A DNA stretch of 5,330 nt, taken from assembly GCA_026415275.1 (NCBI GenBank), contig JAOAHK010000202.1, positions 1-5,330 on the forward strand. The letters are read 5' to 3'. Numbering within the stretch: the first letter of the stretch is position 1; each line of letters begins with the position of its first letter. The position numbers and the translations under genes were made by a program. Source of the DNA: Anaerolineales bacterium (GTDB taxonomy: Bacteria > Chloroflexota > Anaerolineae > Anaerolineales > UBA4823). Of this stretch, positions 1-5,330 are shown piece by piece. The notes under the pieces were generated by a model. It searched no databases, was not told the DNA's origin, and saw nothing but the letters and a program-made list of their open reading frames with translations.

Positions 1-240
1 GTCCAATTCCATGTACTTGCGCGTGTACCAGTACGGGAATTCCAAATCCACTGAAGAGTAGGTGTTAAAATACAGATCGCGAAGTTTCTTTGCACGGGGA
101 GTCGGCTCGCGCTTAACTTCGCGATCTACCATCTCTTCAGGGGCTTTCCCGTATTGGAAACTGATGGGGATGCCTTTTTCTTGCAGTATGTCAGCCAGAC
201 TCCTGGTGACTTCCTGCACACCTACAGACTTTTCTGACAT
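1..240 (-). CDS. Glycyl radical enzyme, arylacetate decarboxylase-like, N-terminal fragment (cut by window edge)
   Basis: The reading frame starts at ATG 240-238 and stays open for 80 codons to base 1, so only the N-terminus is present. A well-placed Shine-Dalgarno (AAAGGAG, 6 bases before the ATG) supports the start. The protein begins MSEKSVGVQEV; residues 49-77 carry PRAKKLRDLYFNT followed by SSVDLEFPYWYTRKYMEL. The pattern of R-x-x-x-LR-x-x-Y-x-NT and then an acidic residue before FPYWY is the N-terminal signature of pyruvate formate-lyase-like glycyl radical enzymes. As I remember those proteins, EFPYWY-x-R-x-Y is closest to 4-hydroxyphenylacetate decarboxylase and the related phenylacetate and indoleacetate decarboxylases. 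Such enzymes are cytoplasmic, oxygen-sensitive, about 850-900 residues, and need a radical SAM activase. The catalytic Cys/Glu and the C-terminal Gly lie outside the window, so substrate cannot be decided; another glycyl radical enzyme (choline lyase or alkylsuccinate synthase type) is possible. Family call is firm, subfamily moderate. Confidence 0.82.
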   Translation of the reverse strand, partial: MSEKSVGVQEVTRSLADILQEKGIPISFQYGKAPEEMVDREVKREPTPRAKKLRDLYFNTYSSVDLEFPYWYTRKYMELD

Positions 241-246
241 GTTGCA

Positions 247-253
247 CTCCTTT
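247..253 (-). promoter_or_regulatory. Ribosome binding site of the glycyl radical enzyme gene
   Basis: AAAGGAG on the minus strand lies 6 bases before ATG 240-238 and fixes that start. An anti-Shine-Dalgarno-like run (CCTCCTCC, 267-274) sits just upstream in the same leader and could pair with part of it. Confidence 0.8.
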
Positions 254-329
254 CTTGCGGGATTTTGGAGGAGGTATTCCGTAAACACTTTAATCAAAAC
301 ACCCCTCTTACTCAATCAGGGATTCCTCC
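247..329 (-). promoter_or_regulatory. Possible switching mRNA leader of the glycyl radical enzyme gene
   Basis: Read on the minus strand, the leader holds three elements in order: GGAGGA (329-324), CCTCCTCC (274-267) and the ribosome binding site AAAGGAG (253-247). The first pairs with the second over 6 bases (GGAGGA with TCCTCC). An alternative register pairs GGAGG with CCTCC and extends it by a few pairs. The second can instead pair with the ribosome binding site over 5 bases (CTCCT with AGGAG). The two pairings exclude each other, which would give an open and a closed state. The pairings are visible in the sequence; a regulatory function is inference, and purine-rich runs can pair by chance. 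I found no convincing -35/-10 pair for this gene in 241-343; TTGATT on the minus strand near 290-299 is the only -35-like match. Confidence 0.25.
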
Positions 330-343
330 GATCCCATTGACCG

Positions 344-375
344 AAAAAAGGCTGACTTCTAAGTCAGCCTTTTTT
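344..375. terminator. Bidirectional intrinsic terminator
   Basis: A perfect inverted repeat: AAAAAAGGCTGACTT (344-358), two bases, then AAGTCAGCCTTTTTT (361-375). Each strand reads as a GC-containing stem (GGCTGAC with GTCAGCC) followed by six T, so it can stop transcription in both directions. It lies 52 bases after the response regulator stop, and most likely ends that minus-strand transcript and insulates the glycyl radical enzyme gene, which then needs its own promoter. Confidence 0.92.
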
Positions 376-382
376 CCTATCA

Positions 383-408
383 GGGCATCCCCCATTTGAC
401 CGATGCCC
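383..408. repeat. Small inverted repeat between regulator stop and terminator
   Basis: GGGCATC (383-389) and GATGCCC (402-408) are perfect 7-base arms around a 12-base loop. No T run follows on either strand, so it is not a terminator by itself. In the regulator mRNA it would form a 3' hairpin just ahead of the terminator. The loop and right edge contain CCCATTTGACCG (391-402), nearly repeated as CCCATTGACCG at 333-343 on the other side of the terminator. Confidence 0.45.
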
Positions 409-427
409 ATATTGGGATAATCCATGA

Positions 428-1075
428 TCATGCACGCAAAATGCCCTGGCGAATGGCTTTCGCAACCGCCTCGGCACGATCATTAACCTCAAGTTTCTGG
501 TAAATATTACTCACATGGGTTTTTACCGTATGGCTGCTAATCCTTAAACGCGCAGCAATTTGCTTATTCGACGCCCCGTTAGCCATCATACGCAATATTT
601 CCAATTCCCGATCCGTTAGTACTGCCCCCTGTTCCGCGCTACCACTCCCTGAAACACGATCGAACAACTTGCGGGCAATCTGAGGGTGAAGCAAAGACTG
701 GCCGCGATAAACTTCGCGAATGGCATTAACCAACTCGTCTCTTGAAACATCCTTAAGTAAATAAGCCGATGCACCAGCCCGAATGCCTTCGAAAATGTAT
801 TCATCATTATCATATACGGTCAAAATGATAAAACGAATGGACTCACATTGAGCATGGATCAACCGCATAGCTTGGACACCATCCATGCCTGGCATCCGCA
901 AATCCATAAGCACAATATCAGGTACAAGGCGCAGCGCCAAATCCATAGCCTCTTGTCCATCCCCCGCCAAACCCACGACTTCAAACCCCGCTACGCTGGA
1001 GAGCATGGCGCTTAAGCCTTCCCGAATGACCGGGTGGTCATCGGCGATTAAGATGCGCACTTTGGGATTTTCCAC
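428..1075 (-). CDS. NarL/FixJ-family (LuxR-type) DNA-binding response regulator
   Basis: A cytoplasmic transcription regulator of a two-component system, 215 residues with the start chosen here, normal for the family. Residues about 5-120 are the receiver: acidic pair D12-D13, phospho-acceptor D58 within LMDLRMPGMDG, switch threonine T86 (ILT) and lysine K108 (YLLKD). A short linker leads to a LuxR helix-turn-helix at about 152-213 (LTDRELEILRMMANG, then SNKQIAARL and SSHTVKTHVSNIYQKL). All key residues are present, so phosphorylation-controlled DNA binding is expected. A longer frame opens with TTG at 1087-1085, but GTG at 1075-1073 has GGAGG 4 bases upstream and the TTG has no ribosome binding site, so GTG is preferred; the ATG at 1091-1089 is out of frame. 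It is divergent from the histidine kinase gene at 1215, its most likely partner, with a NarXL/LiaSR-like logic. It ends 52 bases before a strong terminator. The regulated genes cannot be read from the sequence. Confidence 0.95.
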   Translation of the reverse strand: MENPKVRILIADDHPVIREGLSAMLSSVAGFEVVGLAGDGQEAMDLALRLVPDIVLMDLRMPGMDGVQAMRLIHAQCESIRFIILTVYDNDEYIFEGIRAGASAYLLKDVSRDELVNAIREVYRGQSLLHPQIARKLFDRVSGSGSAEQGAVLTDRELEILRMMANGASNKQIAARLRISSHTVKTHVSNIYQKLEVNDRAEAVAKAIRQGILRA

Positions 1076-1078
1076 ACT

Positions 1079-1084
1079 TCCTCC
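1079..1084 (-). promoter_or_regulatory. Ribosome binding site of the response regulator
   Basis: GGGAGG/GGAGGA on the minus strand lies about 4 bases upstream of GTG 1075-1073. It falls inside the longer TTG-initiated frame, which argues against that TTG as the start. Confidence 0.6.
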
Positions 1085-1116
1085 CAATCATGCCAAAATT
1101 TTTCTGGGGCAGTCTG

Positions 1117-1122
1117 ATTATA
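1117..1122 (-). promoter_or_regulatory. Probable -10 element of the response regulator promoter
   Basis: The minus strand reads an exact TATAAT here, about 42 bases upstream of the GTG start, so a start of transcription near 1109 would give a leader of roughly 35 bases. No good -35 hexamer is seen 16-18 bases upstream (around 1139-1146), so the promoter may be weak or need an activator such as a NarL-type regulator. Confidence 0.45.
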
Positions 1123-1130
1123 AACCGACC

Positions 1131-1158
1131 CTGAAATTTGGAGTAGAATACCTATAAC
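1131..1158 (+). promoter_or_regulatory. Possible promoter of the histidine kinase gene
   Basis: CTGAAA (1131-1136, 4 of 6 matches to TTGACA) and TATAAC (1153-1158, 5 of 6 to TATAAT) are separated by 16 bases. A second -10-like CATAAT lies at 1171-1176 without a matching -35. The elements sit back to back with the minus-strand -10 at 1117-1122, so the two divergent promoters would share one control region. Confidence 0.3.
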
Positions 1159-1171
1159 CATCTTTTATGAC

Positions 1172-1181
1172 ATAATATTAT
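1172..1181. repeat. AT-rich palindrome in the divergent control region
   Basis: ATAATATTAT is a perfect 10-base palindrome just downstream of the proposed kinase -10. Its place suits an operator, for example for the neighbouring regulator, but it is short and AT-only, so chance is a serious alternative. Confidence 0.25.
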
Positions 1182-1195
1182 CAACTACGATAAAC

Positions 1196-1212
1196 AAAGG
1201 AGCCTGTCCTTT
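1196..1212 (+). promoter_or_regulatory. Ribosome binding site of the kinase gene, inside a small hairpin
   Basis: AAAGGAG (1196-1202) is the only Shine-Dalgarno match before ATG 1215 and is 12 bases away, longer than usual. AAAGGA (1196-1201) and TCCTTT (1207-1212) are perfect 6-base arms around a 5-base loop, so the site can fold on itself. The hairpin may reduce translation, which would suit a low-abundance sensor kinase. Confidence 0.5.
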
Positions 1213-1214
1213 CA

Positions 1215-2918
1215 ATGTTCGTACCCCTTCATCTTGAATCCCCCCTTGAAGATAGCATCCAAATCGGGCAACAAGCCGCTAACCTTGCCGCTGAGGCATT
1301 GGAAACCTTAGGCAAACAATTAATCCGTCAAAAAGCCAATGATATCGCCAAACAAATTGAAATTTACCTTTCCTGTCACACCTACCCAAATTTAGAAGCG
1401 CTAAGCGCAGATGCAAAATTGGCTGCTATCGCGGTTCAACGAGTTGGCCAGAGTGGGTATTCAGCCGTCCACGACACCCAGGGGATCAATCGGTTCCACG
1501 TCAACCCGGAATTGGTCGGTGCGGATTTGCGTCATCTAGCTGGATGTTTCCAGAATTTTTGGGAGATCATTGAGCAATCTTTGGAAAGAGAATCAGAAGG
1601 ATACTACGAGTTCAAAGATCACGAAGGCAATGTGCGCAAGAAATATATGGTGTGCCACCCGGTTTGGCCACCTTCGCTTAAACCCTACGGCTTAGTTGTG
1701 GCCGTGACAATTTTCATGGATGAGTTCCTGCAACCCTCCCGGGAGATCCACCGGAATATCCTTACCCTCCTAAATCATCTTGAAGAACGCACCCGTGCTG
1801 AAAAACGCCGCGCGGACCAACTCCGTGCAATCAATGAAGTCGGCCAGAAGATCAGCGCGGTAATGAACGTTGAGCAGGTTCTTCCTTCAATTGTGGCCTC
1901 TCTTCAGGAAATATTTGCCTTTCATAGTATTCGCGTTTATTTGAAGCAGCCTCAAGCCCGCTTTATGGTTTTGGTCGCTCAAGCTGGACAAACCAAAGAA
2001 AAACCCATTGGTACGTTATTAAGCATCGAGGAAGGCATCGAGGGTTATGTCGCCCGTTCGGGGCAACCGCACCTCGAGAACGAAGAGTCACCCATTCTTA
2101 ACAAATCGGGGCGCAACACACATGGCGAAGCACTCTCCCGGATCGTTGTTCCGATCAAGATTGGATGCGACACGCTTGGGGTCTTAGATGTCCAGAGTCC
2201 GCGCCACGGCAGTTTGGACACCCATGACCTTTTCACCGTCCAAACGTTGGCCGATCAAATTGCCATCGCTCTGGAAAATTCACGTATGTACCAGGAACTA
2301 CGCGAAATGGCTGTGGTCGAAGAACGCAATCGCATTGCGCGCGAAATTCATGACACCCTCGCCCAGGGCTTCGCTGGGATCTTGATGCAAGTAGAAGCCC
2401 TACGCCAAAGCCTGAATTCAGGGGAAACGCACTTAATCAACGATCATCTTATGCGTATCCAAAGTATTGCCCGCGAGAACCTGAATGAAGCGCGACGCTC
2501 TGTTCTCTCGCTAAAGCCTCCAGCGATAAGCCAACAATCCCTGGAAGAGTTGATCCAAAATGAAATTGAAAAGCTCACTCGTGATCTCGTAATCAATGTT
2601 CAATTCCACGTGACGGGCAACCAGCCGTTAATCCCCACCGACACCAAGCAAGCTCTCTACCGCATCGCTCAAGAGGCACTCTCCAACGTTCGCAAACACT
2701 CACAGGCCACAAATGTCCAAGTTACCTTGGTTTATAGCGAAAGGGCGATCGCTTTGTGTGTTCAAGATAATGGAGTCGGGTTTGACAGCAAGGCTCAATT
2801 TGAACACTCCTTTGGTATCACATGCATGCGCGAACGCGCGCGTATGTTTGGAGGAGTTGTGAATGTACATAGCGAGAGGGGTAAAGGAACGACCATAGAG
2901 GCGGTTATCCCTGTTTAA
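1215..2918 (+). CDS. Soluble sensor histidine kinase: Cache-like, GAF, HisKA_3, HATPase (NarX/LiaS type)
   Basis: A 567-residue two-component kinase with no signal peptide or hydrophobic segment long enough to span a membrane, so it should be cytoplasmic. Residues about 65-172 look like a single Cache domain: a [20 protein letters not shown] stretch (79-98), VGADL, then [18 protein letters not shown] (128-145) and a closing strand before MDEF. Residues about 178-208 are a linking coiled coil, and about 212-355 a GAF domain. The kinase core follows: H-box [17 protein letters not shown] with phospho-acceptor H379, N-box [13 protein letters not shown] (N491), G1 box DNGVGFD (518-524), MRERA (538-542) and GKGTT (556-560). 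This is the HPK7 class that pairs with NarL-type regulators, and such a regulator is the divergent neighbour. The ligands are unknown: Cache domains usually bind small organic acids or amines, GAF domains varied small molecules. ATG 1215 is the only reasonable start despite the distant ribosome binding site. The 3' end overlaps the convergent receptor gene by 14 bases. Confidence 0.95.
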   Translation: MFVPLHLESPLEDSIQIGQQAANLAAEALETLGKQLIRQKANDIAKQIEIYLSCHTYPNLEALSADAKLAAIAVQRVGQSGYSAVHDTQGINRFHVNPELVGADLRHLAGCFQNFWEIIEQSLERESEGYYEFKDHEGNVRKKYMVCHPVWPPSLKPYGLVVAVTIFMDEFLQPSREIHRNILTLLNHLEERTRAEKRRADQLRAINEVGQKISAVMNVEQVLPSIVASLQEIFAFHSIRVYLKQPQARFMVLVAQAGQTKEKPIGTLLSIEEGIEGYVARSGQPHLENEESPILNKSGRNTHGEALSRIVVPIKIGCDTLGVLDVQSPRHGSLDTHDLFTVQTLADQIAIALENSRMYQELREMAVVEERNRIAREIHDTLAQGFAGILMQVEALRQSLNSGETHLINDHLMRIQSIARENLNEARRSVLSLKPPAISQQSLEELIQNEIEKLTRDLVINVQFHVTGNQPLIPTDTKQALYRIAQEALSNVRKHSQATNVQVTLVYSERAIALCVQDNGVGFDSKAQFEHSFGITCMRERARMFGGVVNVHSERGKGTTIEAVIPV

Positions 2919-5148
2919 CCCCCACCGCGGCCATTTCCCAGCGCACATCATACTCACAATAAGGATCGCCATTGTACATACAACGAGTTTTCTTAATATA
3001 TGGAATACCCCCGGCCGCCTCAATTACCCCTTCCATCCAACCCACATGGTTATACGTACAGCGCTCCCGAGGTTGCCGCTTTCCCATGTCTACTTCCATA
3101 CGAACATGATTTTCAGCCAGATCGAAAATCCGTACCACCACGCCATCGCCCCAATTGTGGCGTAGGCACAAATCCATCCGGCGAATAATATAGCCGGGAT
3201 CCCCAGGCTTAAAGTATTTGGCCAACGCAGCGCCCGGTTGAATATCATATTTAGCACGGTATCGGGTCATTTCGCGCAAGATATCATCTTTTCCCCCTGC
3301 TAATTCCTCTTTTATTGCGCTGGTCAGCAGACCCAGAGTCTCGGGCGGATACTCTCCCTCAGGGTCAATTCTACCGCGTAAAAGATGCTGAACCTCAGTC
3401 GGTAAGCGGTTAATCACGCGCTCGAGCGCTGACGCTCCGTACTTTTCCCGCACAAAATCCAGCCGCCCAATCAAGGCACTGCCACGGCTAACTTTTCCGC
3501 TCACTTGCTGCGTAGTGATCTTCACAATCTGCTGCTGCAACAATGTACTCTGCTCACTCATCCGTTGGATCGAGGTGGTTACATTAGCAACTTGATCTCG
3601 GATCTTTTCTGCTGCCAACGCCACATCATTAAGTCGCTTTAGATTCTGCTCACTTTTATCCGCATAAGTTCGAACAGCCAAGGTAACCTCAGAAGCGCTG
3701 GCGCTTAGTTCCTCGGTTGCCGCTGTATTTTCCTCCACCACGGCCGAAACAGTTTCCATTGCAGTTGTTAGCCCTTGTATGGCAGTGTAAATCTCATCTG
3801 CGGCTCGCACAATATCCTCAATCCGGCTTTCAACTTGCTCAATTCCCTTGAGAATGGTTTCAAGAGCCTTGCGAGCGTCAAGACTTTGTTGGACCCCAAT
3901 ATCTATTTCTGCGCCTTGTTCCTCAATCGCCTGCCCCATCTCCGAGACCGAGGTCTGAATATTATGGATTAAGGTTGCGATTTCCTTGGTAGCCTGGACC
4001 GACTTCTCGGCTAATTTACGCACTTCGTCGGCCACAACAGCAAATCCTTTGCCCTGCTCGCCTGCTCGCGCAGCCTCAATCGCCGCATTAAGAGCCAGTA
4101 AGTTGGTCTGCGCAGCCAATTCCTGAGTGGTTTCAAGAATTGTCCCTATCTGACGTGTATTTTGCCCCACCCACTCAGCCTTCTCTCGAACTCGGCGAGT
4201 GGTTTCAAAAATGCGTTGCATTCGCTCAATGCTCTCATGAATGGTTTTTGATCCCTGCTGAGCCGATGTCGATACCTCATTCGTAACTTGAACCGACAAC
4301 CGTGTGCGTTCTGTAACCCACTGAATTTTCTCAGAGATCTTTTGCATTTTCCGCGATGCTTCGGACACCGCCTGTGCTTGTTCTTGTGCCCCTTGGCTCA
4401 CCCCATTGATCGCCAACGCCATCTGCTCAACGGCTTGTAGCGTTGCCCGCAAGCGCTCAATCTGTTCGGCAGTTTCTTGAGCCACCAAGCGCAATTTATC
4501 GCTAATTTCCTGAGTAGCTTGATTGGTCTTATCTGCCGCAAAGGCGATATTGCCATACTCACGGCTGATTTGGTCAATGTTTTTGGTCATCTTGCTGATG
4601 GTTTCCCGCAGCGACATCACCATCCGAAGCAGGGCCTGTCCAATAACATCATGCTCGGAACGGGCATTGAAGTCTGAGGCTAAATTACCCCCTGCAATTT
4701 TCTCGGCAATCGTGTTTATTTGAAACAGATACTCTCGTATTTGTTGTTGAGCCTGAAGCAAATCATTGATCTCATCCCAACCTCGAACACTCCCTTGCTG
4801 GCCCAAATCTCCTTGCGCCAACTGAAGCGCAGAACGCGCTAATTCATGAACAGGGAGAACAATTCGCTTTAGGGCTAAAAGCAACAAGAAATAGGCCGGG
4901 GTCACCAATATCGCTGCCAGGCCAACGCCGGCTAGGGTCACCCCTTGCTTTCCCAAAATAAACCCCGCAGTTGCTGCAAGGGAAGTCATCCCTACCACAA
5001 TCACATTGAGGCGGAAAGCGATCCCACGGCCGAAGATTCGATAAACTACCCCCAAAGTGAACAATGCTACCGCCAGGATCAAGATGACAAATGTCCATCC
5101 ATTCATGGCACTAAGCACATCTTCGATTGCGGCTCCAATCGCTGCCAT
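2905..5148 (-). CDS. Methyl-accepting chemotaxis-type receptor with C-terminal V4R/DUF2378-like domain
   Basis: A 747-residue membrane receptor. Three hydrophobic segments (about 19-37, 48-66 and 70-94) are joined by short loops, so there is no periplasmic ligand domain. A HAMP domain follows (about 95-140, with [13 protein letters not shown]) and a second HAMP-like unit (about 145-190, [20 protein letters not shown]). The long helical signalling region spans about 195-545, with the intact CheA/CheW-binding tip at 343-383 ([20 protein letters not shown], then [14 protein letters not shown]). Residues about 552-738 add a domain: [16 protein letters not shown], a helical part, [14 protein letters not shown], and a C-x7-C ending around [17 protein letters not shown] (C723, C731; also C661 and C697). 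This matches my memory of the V4R and DUF2378 (TIGR02265) families, proposed small-molecule or metal-binding folds. No C-terminal CheR/CheB docking pentapeptide is seen. ATG 5148 is chosen because AAGGAG lies 7 bases before it, whereas ATG 5154 has a 1-base gap. No che genes are near. Confidence 0.93.
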   Translation of the reverse strand: MAAIGAAIEDVLSAMNGWTFVILILAVALFTLGVVYRIFGRGIAFRLNVIVVGMTSLAATAGFILGKQGVTLAGVGLAAILVTPAYFLLLLALKRIVLPVHELARSALQLAQGDLGQQGSVRGWDEINDLLQAQQQIREYLFQINTIAEKIAGGNLASDFNARSEHDVIGQALLRMVMSLRETISKMTKNIDQISREYGNIAFAADKTNQATQEISDKLRLVAQETAEQIERLRATLQAVEQMALAINGVSQGAQEQAQAVSEASRKMQKISEKIQWVTERTRLSVQVTNEVSTSAQQGSKTIHESIERMQRIFETTRRVREKAEWVGQNTRQIGTILETTQELAAQTNLLALNAAIEAARAGEQGKGFAVVADEVRKLAEKSVQATKEIATLIHNIQTSVSEMGQAIEEQGAEIDIGVQQSLDARKALETILKGIEQVESRIEDIVRAADEIYTAIQGLTTAMETVSAVVEENTAATEELSASASEVTLAVRTYADKSEQNLKRLNDVALAAEKIRDQVANVTTSIQRMSEQSTLLQQQIVKITTQQVSGKVSRGSALIGRLDFVREKYGASALERVINRLPTEVQHLLRGRIDPEGEYPPETLGLLTSAIKEELAGGKDDILREMTRYRAKYDIQPGAALAKYFKPGDPGYIIRRMDLCLRHNWGDGVVVRIFDLAENHVRMEVDMGKRQPRERCTYNHVGWMEGVIEAAGGIPYIKKTRCMYNGDPYCEYDVRWEMAAVGVKQG

Positions 5149-5155
5149 TGGCATA

Positions 5156-5161
5156 CTCCTT
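5156..5161 (-). promoter_or_regulatory. Ribosome binding site that decides the receptor start
   Basis: AAGGAG on the minus strand is 7 bases before ATG 5148-5146 but only 1 base before ATG 5154-5152. The spacing favours the inner ATG, making the product two residues shorter than the longest open frame. Confidence 0.75.
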
Positions 5162-5233
5162 CAAGCAACTAGTCTCATGCACCCCCAAATGCAATTTAAG
5201 CGATGTAAAGAAAAATTTCTATAAAGAAGAAAT

Positions 5234-5260
5234 TAAAACTCGCTAAAACTACTATTAAAC
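5234..5260 (-). promoter_or_regulatory. Helically phased GTTTWA direct repeats upstream of the receptor gene
   Basis: On the minus strand GTTTAA (5260-5255), GTTTTA (5249-5244) and GTTTTA (5239-5234) recur at 11- and 10-base steps, one turn of the helix each. They lie about 90-110 bases upstream of the receptor start. They could be a regulator binding array or an A/T-tract upstream element. A weak promoter (TTTAGC, then TATAGA 18 bases on) overlaps this stretch on the same strand. All of this is inference from pattern in AT-rich DNA. Confidence 0.3.
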
Positions 5261-5265
5261 AAAAC

Positions 5266-5289
5266 AAGGCGCCATCTGTCCGGCGCCTT
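5266..5289 (-). terminator. Intrinsic terminator for a minus-strand gene beyond the right edge
   Basis: AAGGCGCC (5266-5273) and GGCGCCTT (5282-5289) are perfect 8-base arms around an 8-base loop. On the minus strand the stem is followed by TTGTTTTGTTT, a good T-rich tail; on the plus strand the tail is only TTATTCTA. It most likely ends a transcript coming from outside the window and separates it from the receptor gene, which then has its own promoter between about 5165 and 5265. Confidence 0.75.
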
Positions 5290-5311
5290 ATTCTACTCGG
5301 GACATTAAAAC

Positions 5312-5330
5312 CTGTCTCTTATACACATCT
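5312..5330. other. Tn5 mosaic-end / Nextera transposase adapter (library artefact)
   Basis: The last 19 bases, CTGTCTCTTATACACATCT, are the exact reverse complement of the mosaic-end sequence used in Tn5 tagmentation libraries. They stand at the extreme end with no transposase or other Tn5 sequence, so they are untrimmed adapter in the assembly and not genomic DNA. The genome sequence ends at or just before base 5311. Confidence 0.97.

Noticed and set aside
62..340. Plus-strand open frame of 92 codons at the left edge
   Set aside because: It is antisense to the glycyl radical enzyme start and runs into the intergenic region; no ribosome binding site and no recognisable protein pattern, while the minus-strand frame gives a clear family signature.
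383..408. Second terminator after the regulator gene
   Set aside because: The stem is clear but no T run follows on either strand.
1085..1087. TTG as start of the response regulator
   Set aside because: No ribosome binding site precedes it, and the good GGAGG lies within the frame just before GTG 1075.
2700..3023. Minus-strand open frame of 107 codons across the kinase/receptor junction
   Set aside because: It overlaps conserved coding sequence of both genes (ATPase domain and V4R-like domain) in another frame and has no family pattern.
4477..4723. Two short plus-strand open frames within the receptor gene
   Set aside because: Both lie opposite the conserved HAMP and coiled-coil coding sequence; they are shadow frames of the real gene.
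5152..5154. ATG 5154 as start of the receptor gene
   Set aside because: The AAGGAG ends one base before it, too close for initiation; ATG 5148 has ideal spacing.
5312..5330. A genuine Tn5/IS50 transposon end
   Set aside because: The sequence is the engineered 19-base mosaic end, it sits exactly at the contig end, and nothing else of Tn5 is present; library adapter is the simpler explanation.
1..5330. CRISPR array, tRNA, rRNA or insertion sequence
   Set aside because: No regularly spaced long repeats, no tRNA-like cloverleaf or rRNA pattern noticed, and no transposase-like frame; nearly all bases are accounted for by the four genes.

Overview
The window carries four protein-coding genes and looks like a piece of an anaerobic environmental bacterium. 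The first gene at the left edge is the N-terminus of a glycyl radical enzyme, a class that needs anoxic conditions. The two-component genes (soluble Cache-GAF kinase plus NarL-type regulator) and the style of the receptor resemble what I know from Chloroflexota (Anaerolineae-like) and comparable sediment or digester bacteria. That placement is a tentative inference from protein style, not from any marker gene. Base composition looks moderate and even, and I see no insertion sequence, tRNA, rRNA or CRISPR.

Layout, left to right. (1) 1-240, minus strand: the first 80 codons of a glycyl radical enzyme whose N-terminus resembles arylacetate decarboxylases (4-hydroxyphenylacetate, phenylacetate or indoleacetate decarboxylase); the rest lies beyond the window. 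(2) 241-427: leader of that gene, a strong bidirectional terminator and a second small hairpin. (3) 428-1075, minus strand: a NarL/FixJ (LuxR-type) response regulator. (4) 1076-1214: a compact divergent promoter region. (5) 1215-2918, plus strand: a soluble sensor histidine kinase (Cache-like, GAF, HisKA_3, HATPase). (6) 2905-5148, minus strand: a membrane methyl-accepting chemotaxis-type receptor with an extra C-terminal V4R/DUF2378-like domain. Its last 14 bases overlap the end of the kinase gene tail to tail. (7) 5149-5330: leader of the receptor gene, a terminator for a minus-strand gene outside the window, and at the very end an exact 19-base Tn5 mosaic-end/Nextera adapter, so the last bases are library artefact.

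How the parts may work together. The divergent kinase and regulator are most simply a cognate pair: the kinase reads a cytoplasmic signal and phosphorylates the regulator, which would act on nearby promoters. The receptor has almost no extracytoplasmic part and puts its probable sensor domain at the C-terminus, so it too would sense an internal, perhaps hydrophobic or redox-related, signal. A link to the neighbouring glycyl radical enzyme (an anaerobic aromatic-acid decarboxylase by similarity) is attractive, but position is the only evidence. The most unusual items are the receptor architecture, the membrane-free Cache kinase, and a possible switching leader in front of the glycyl radical enzyme gene.
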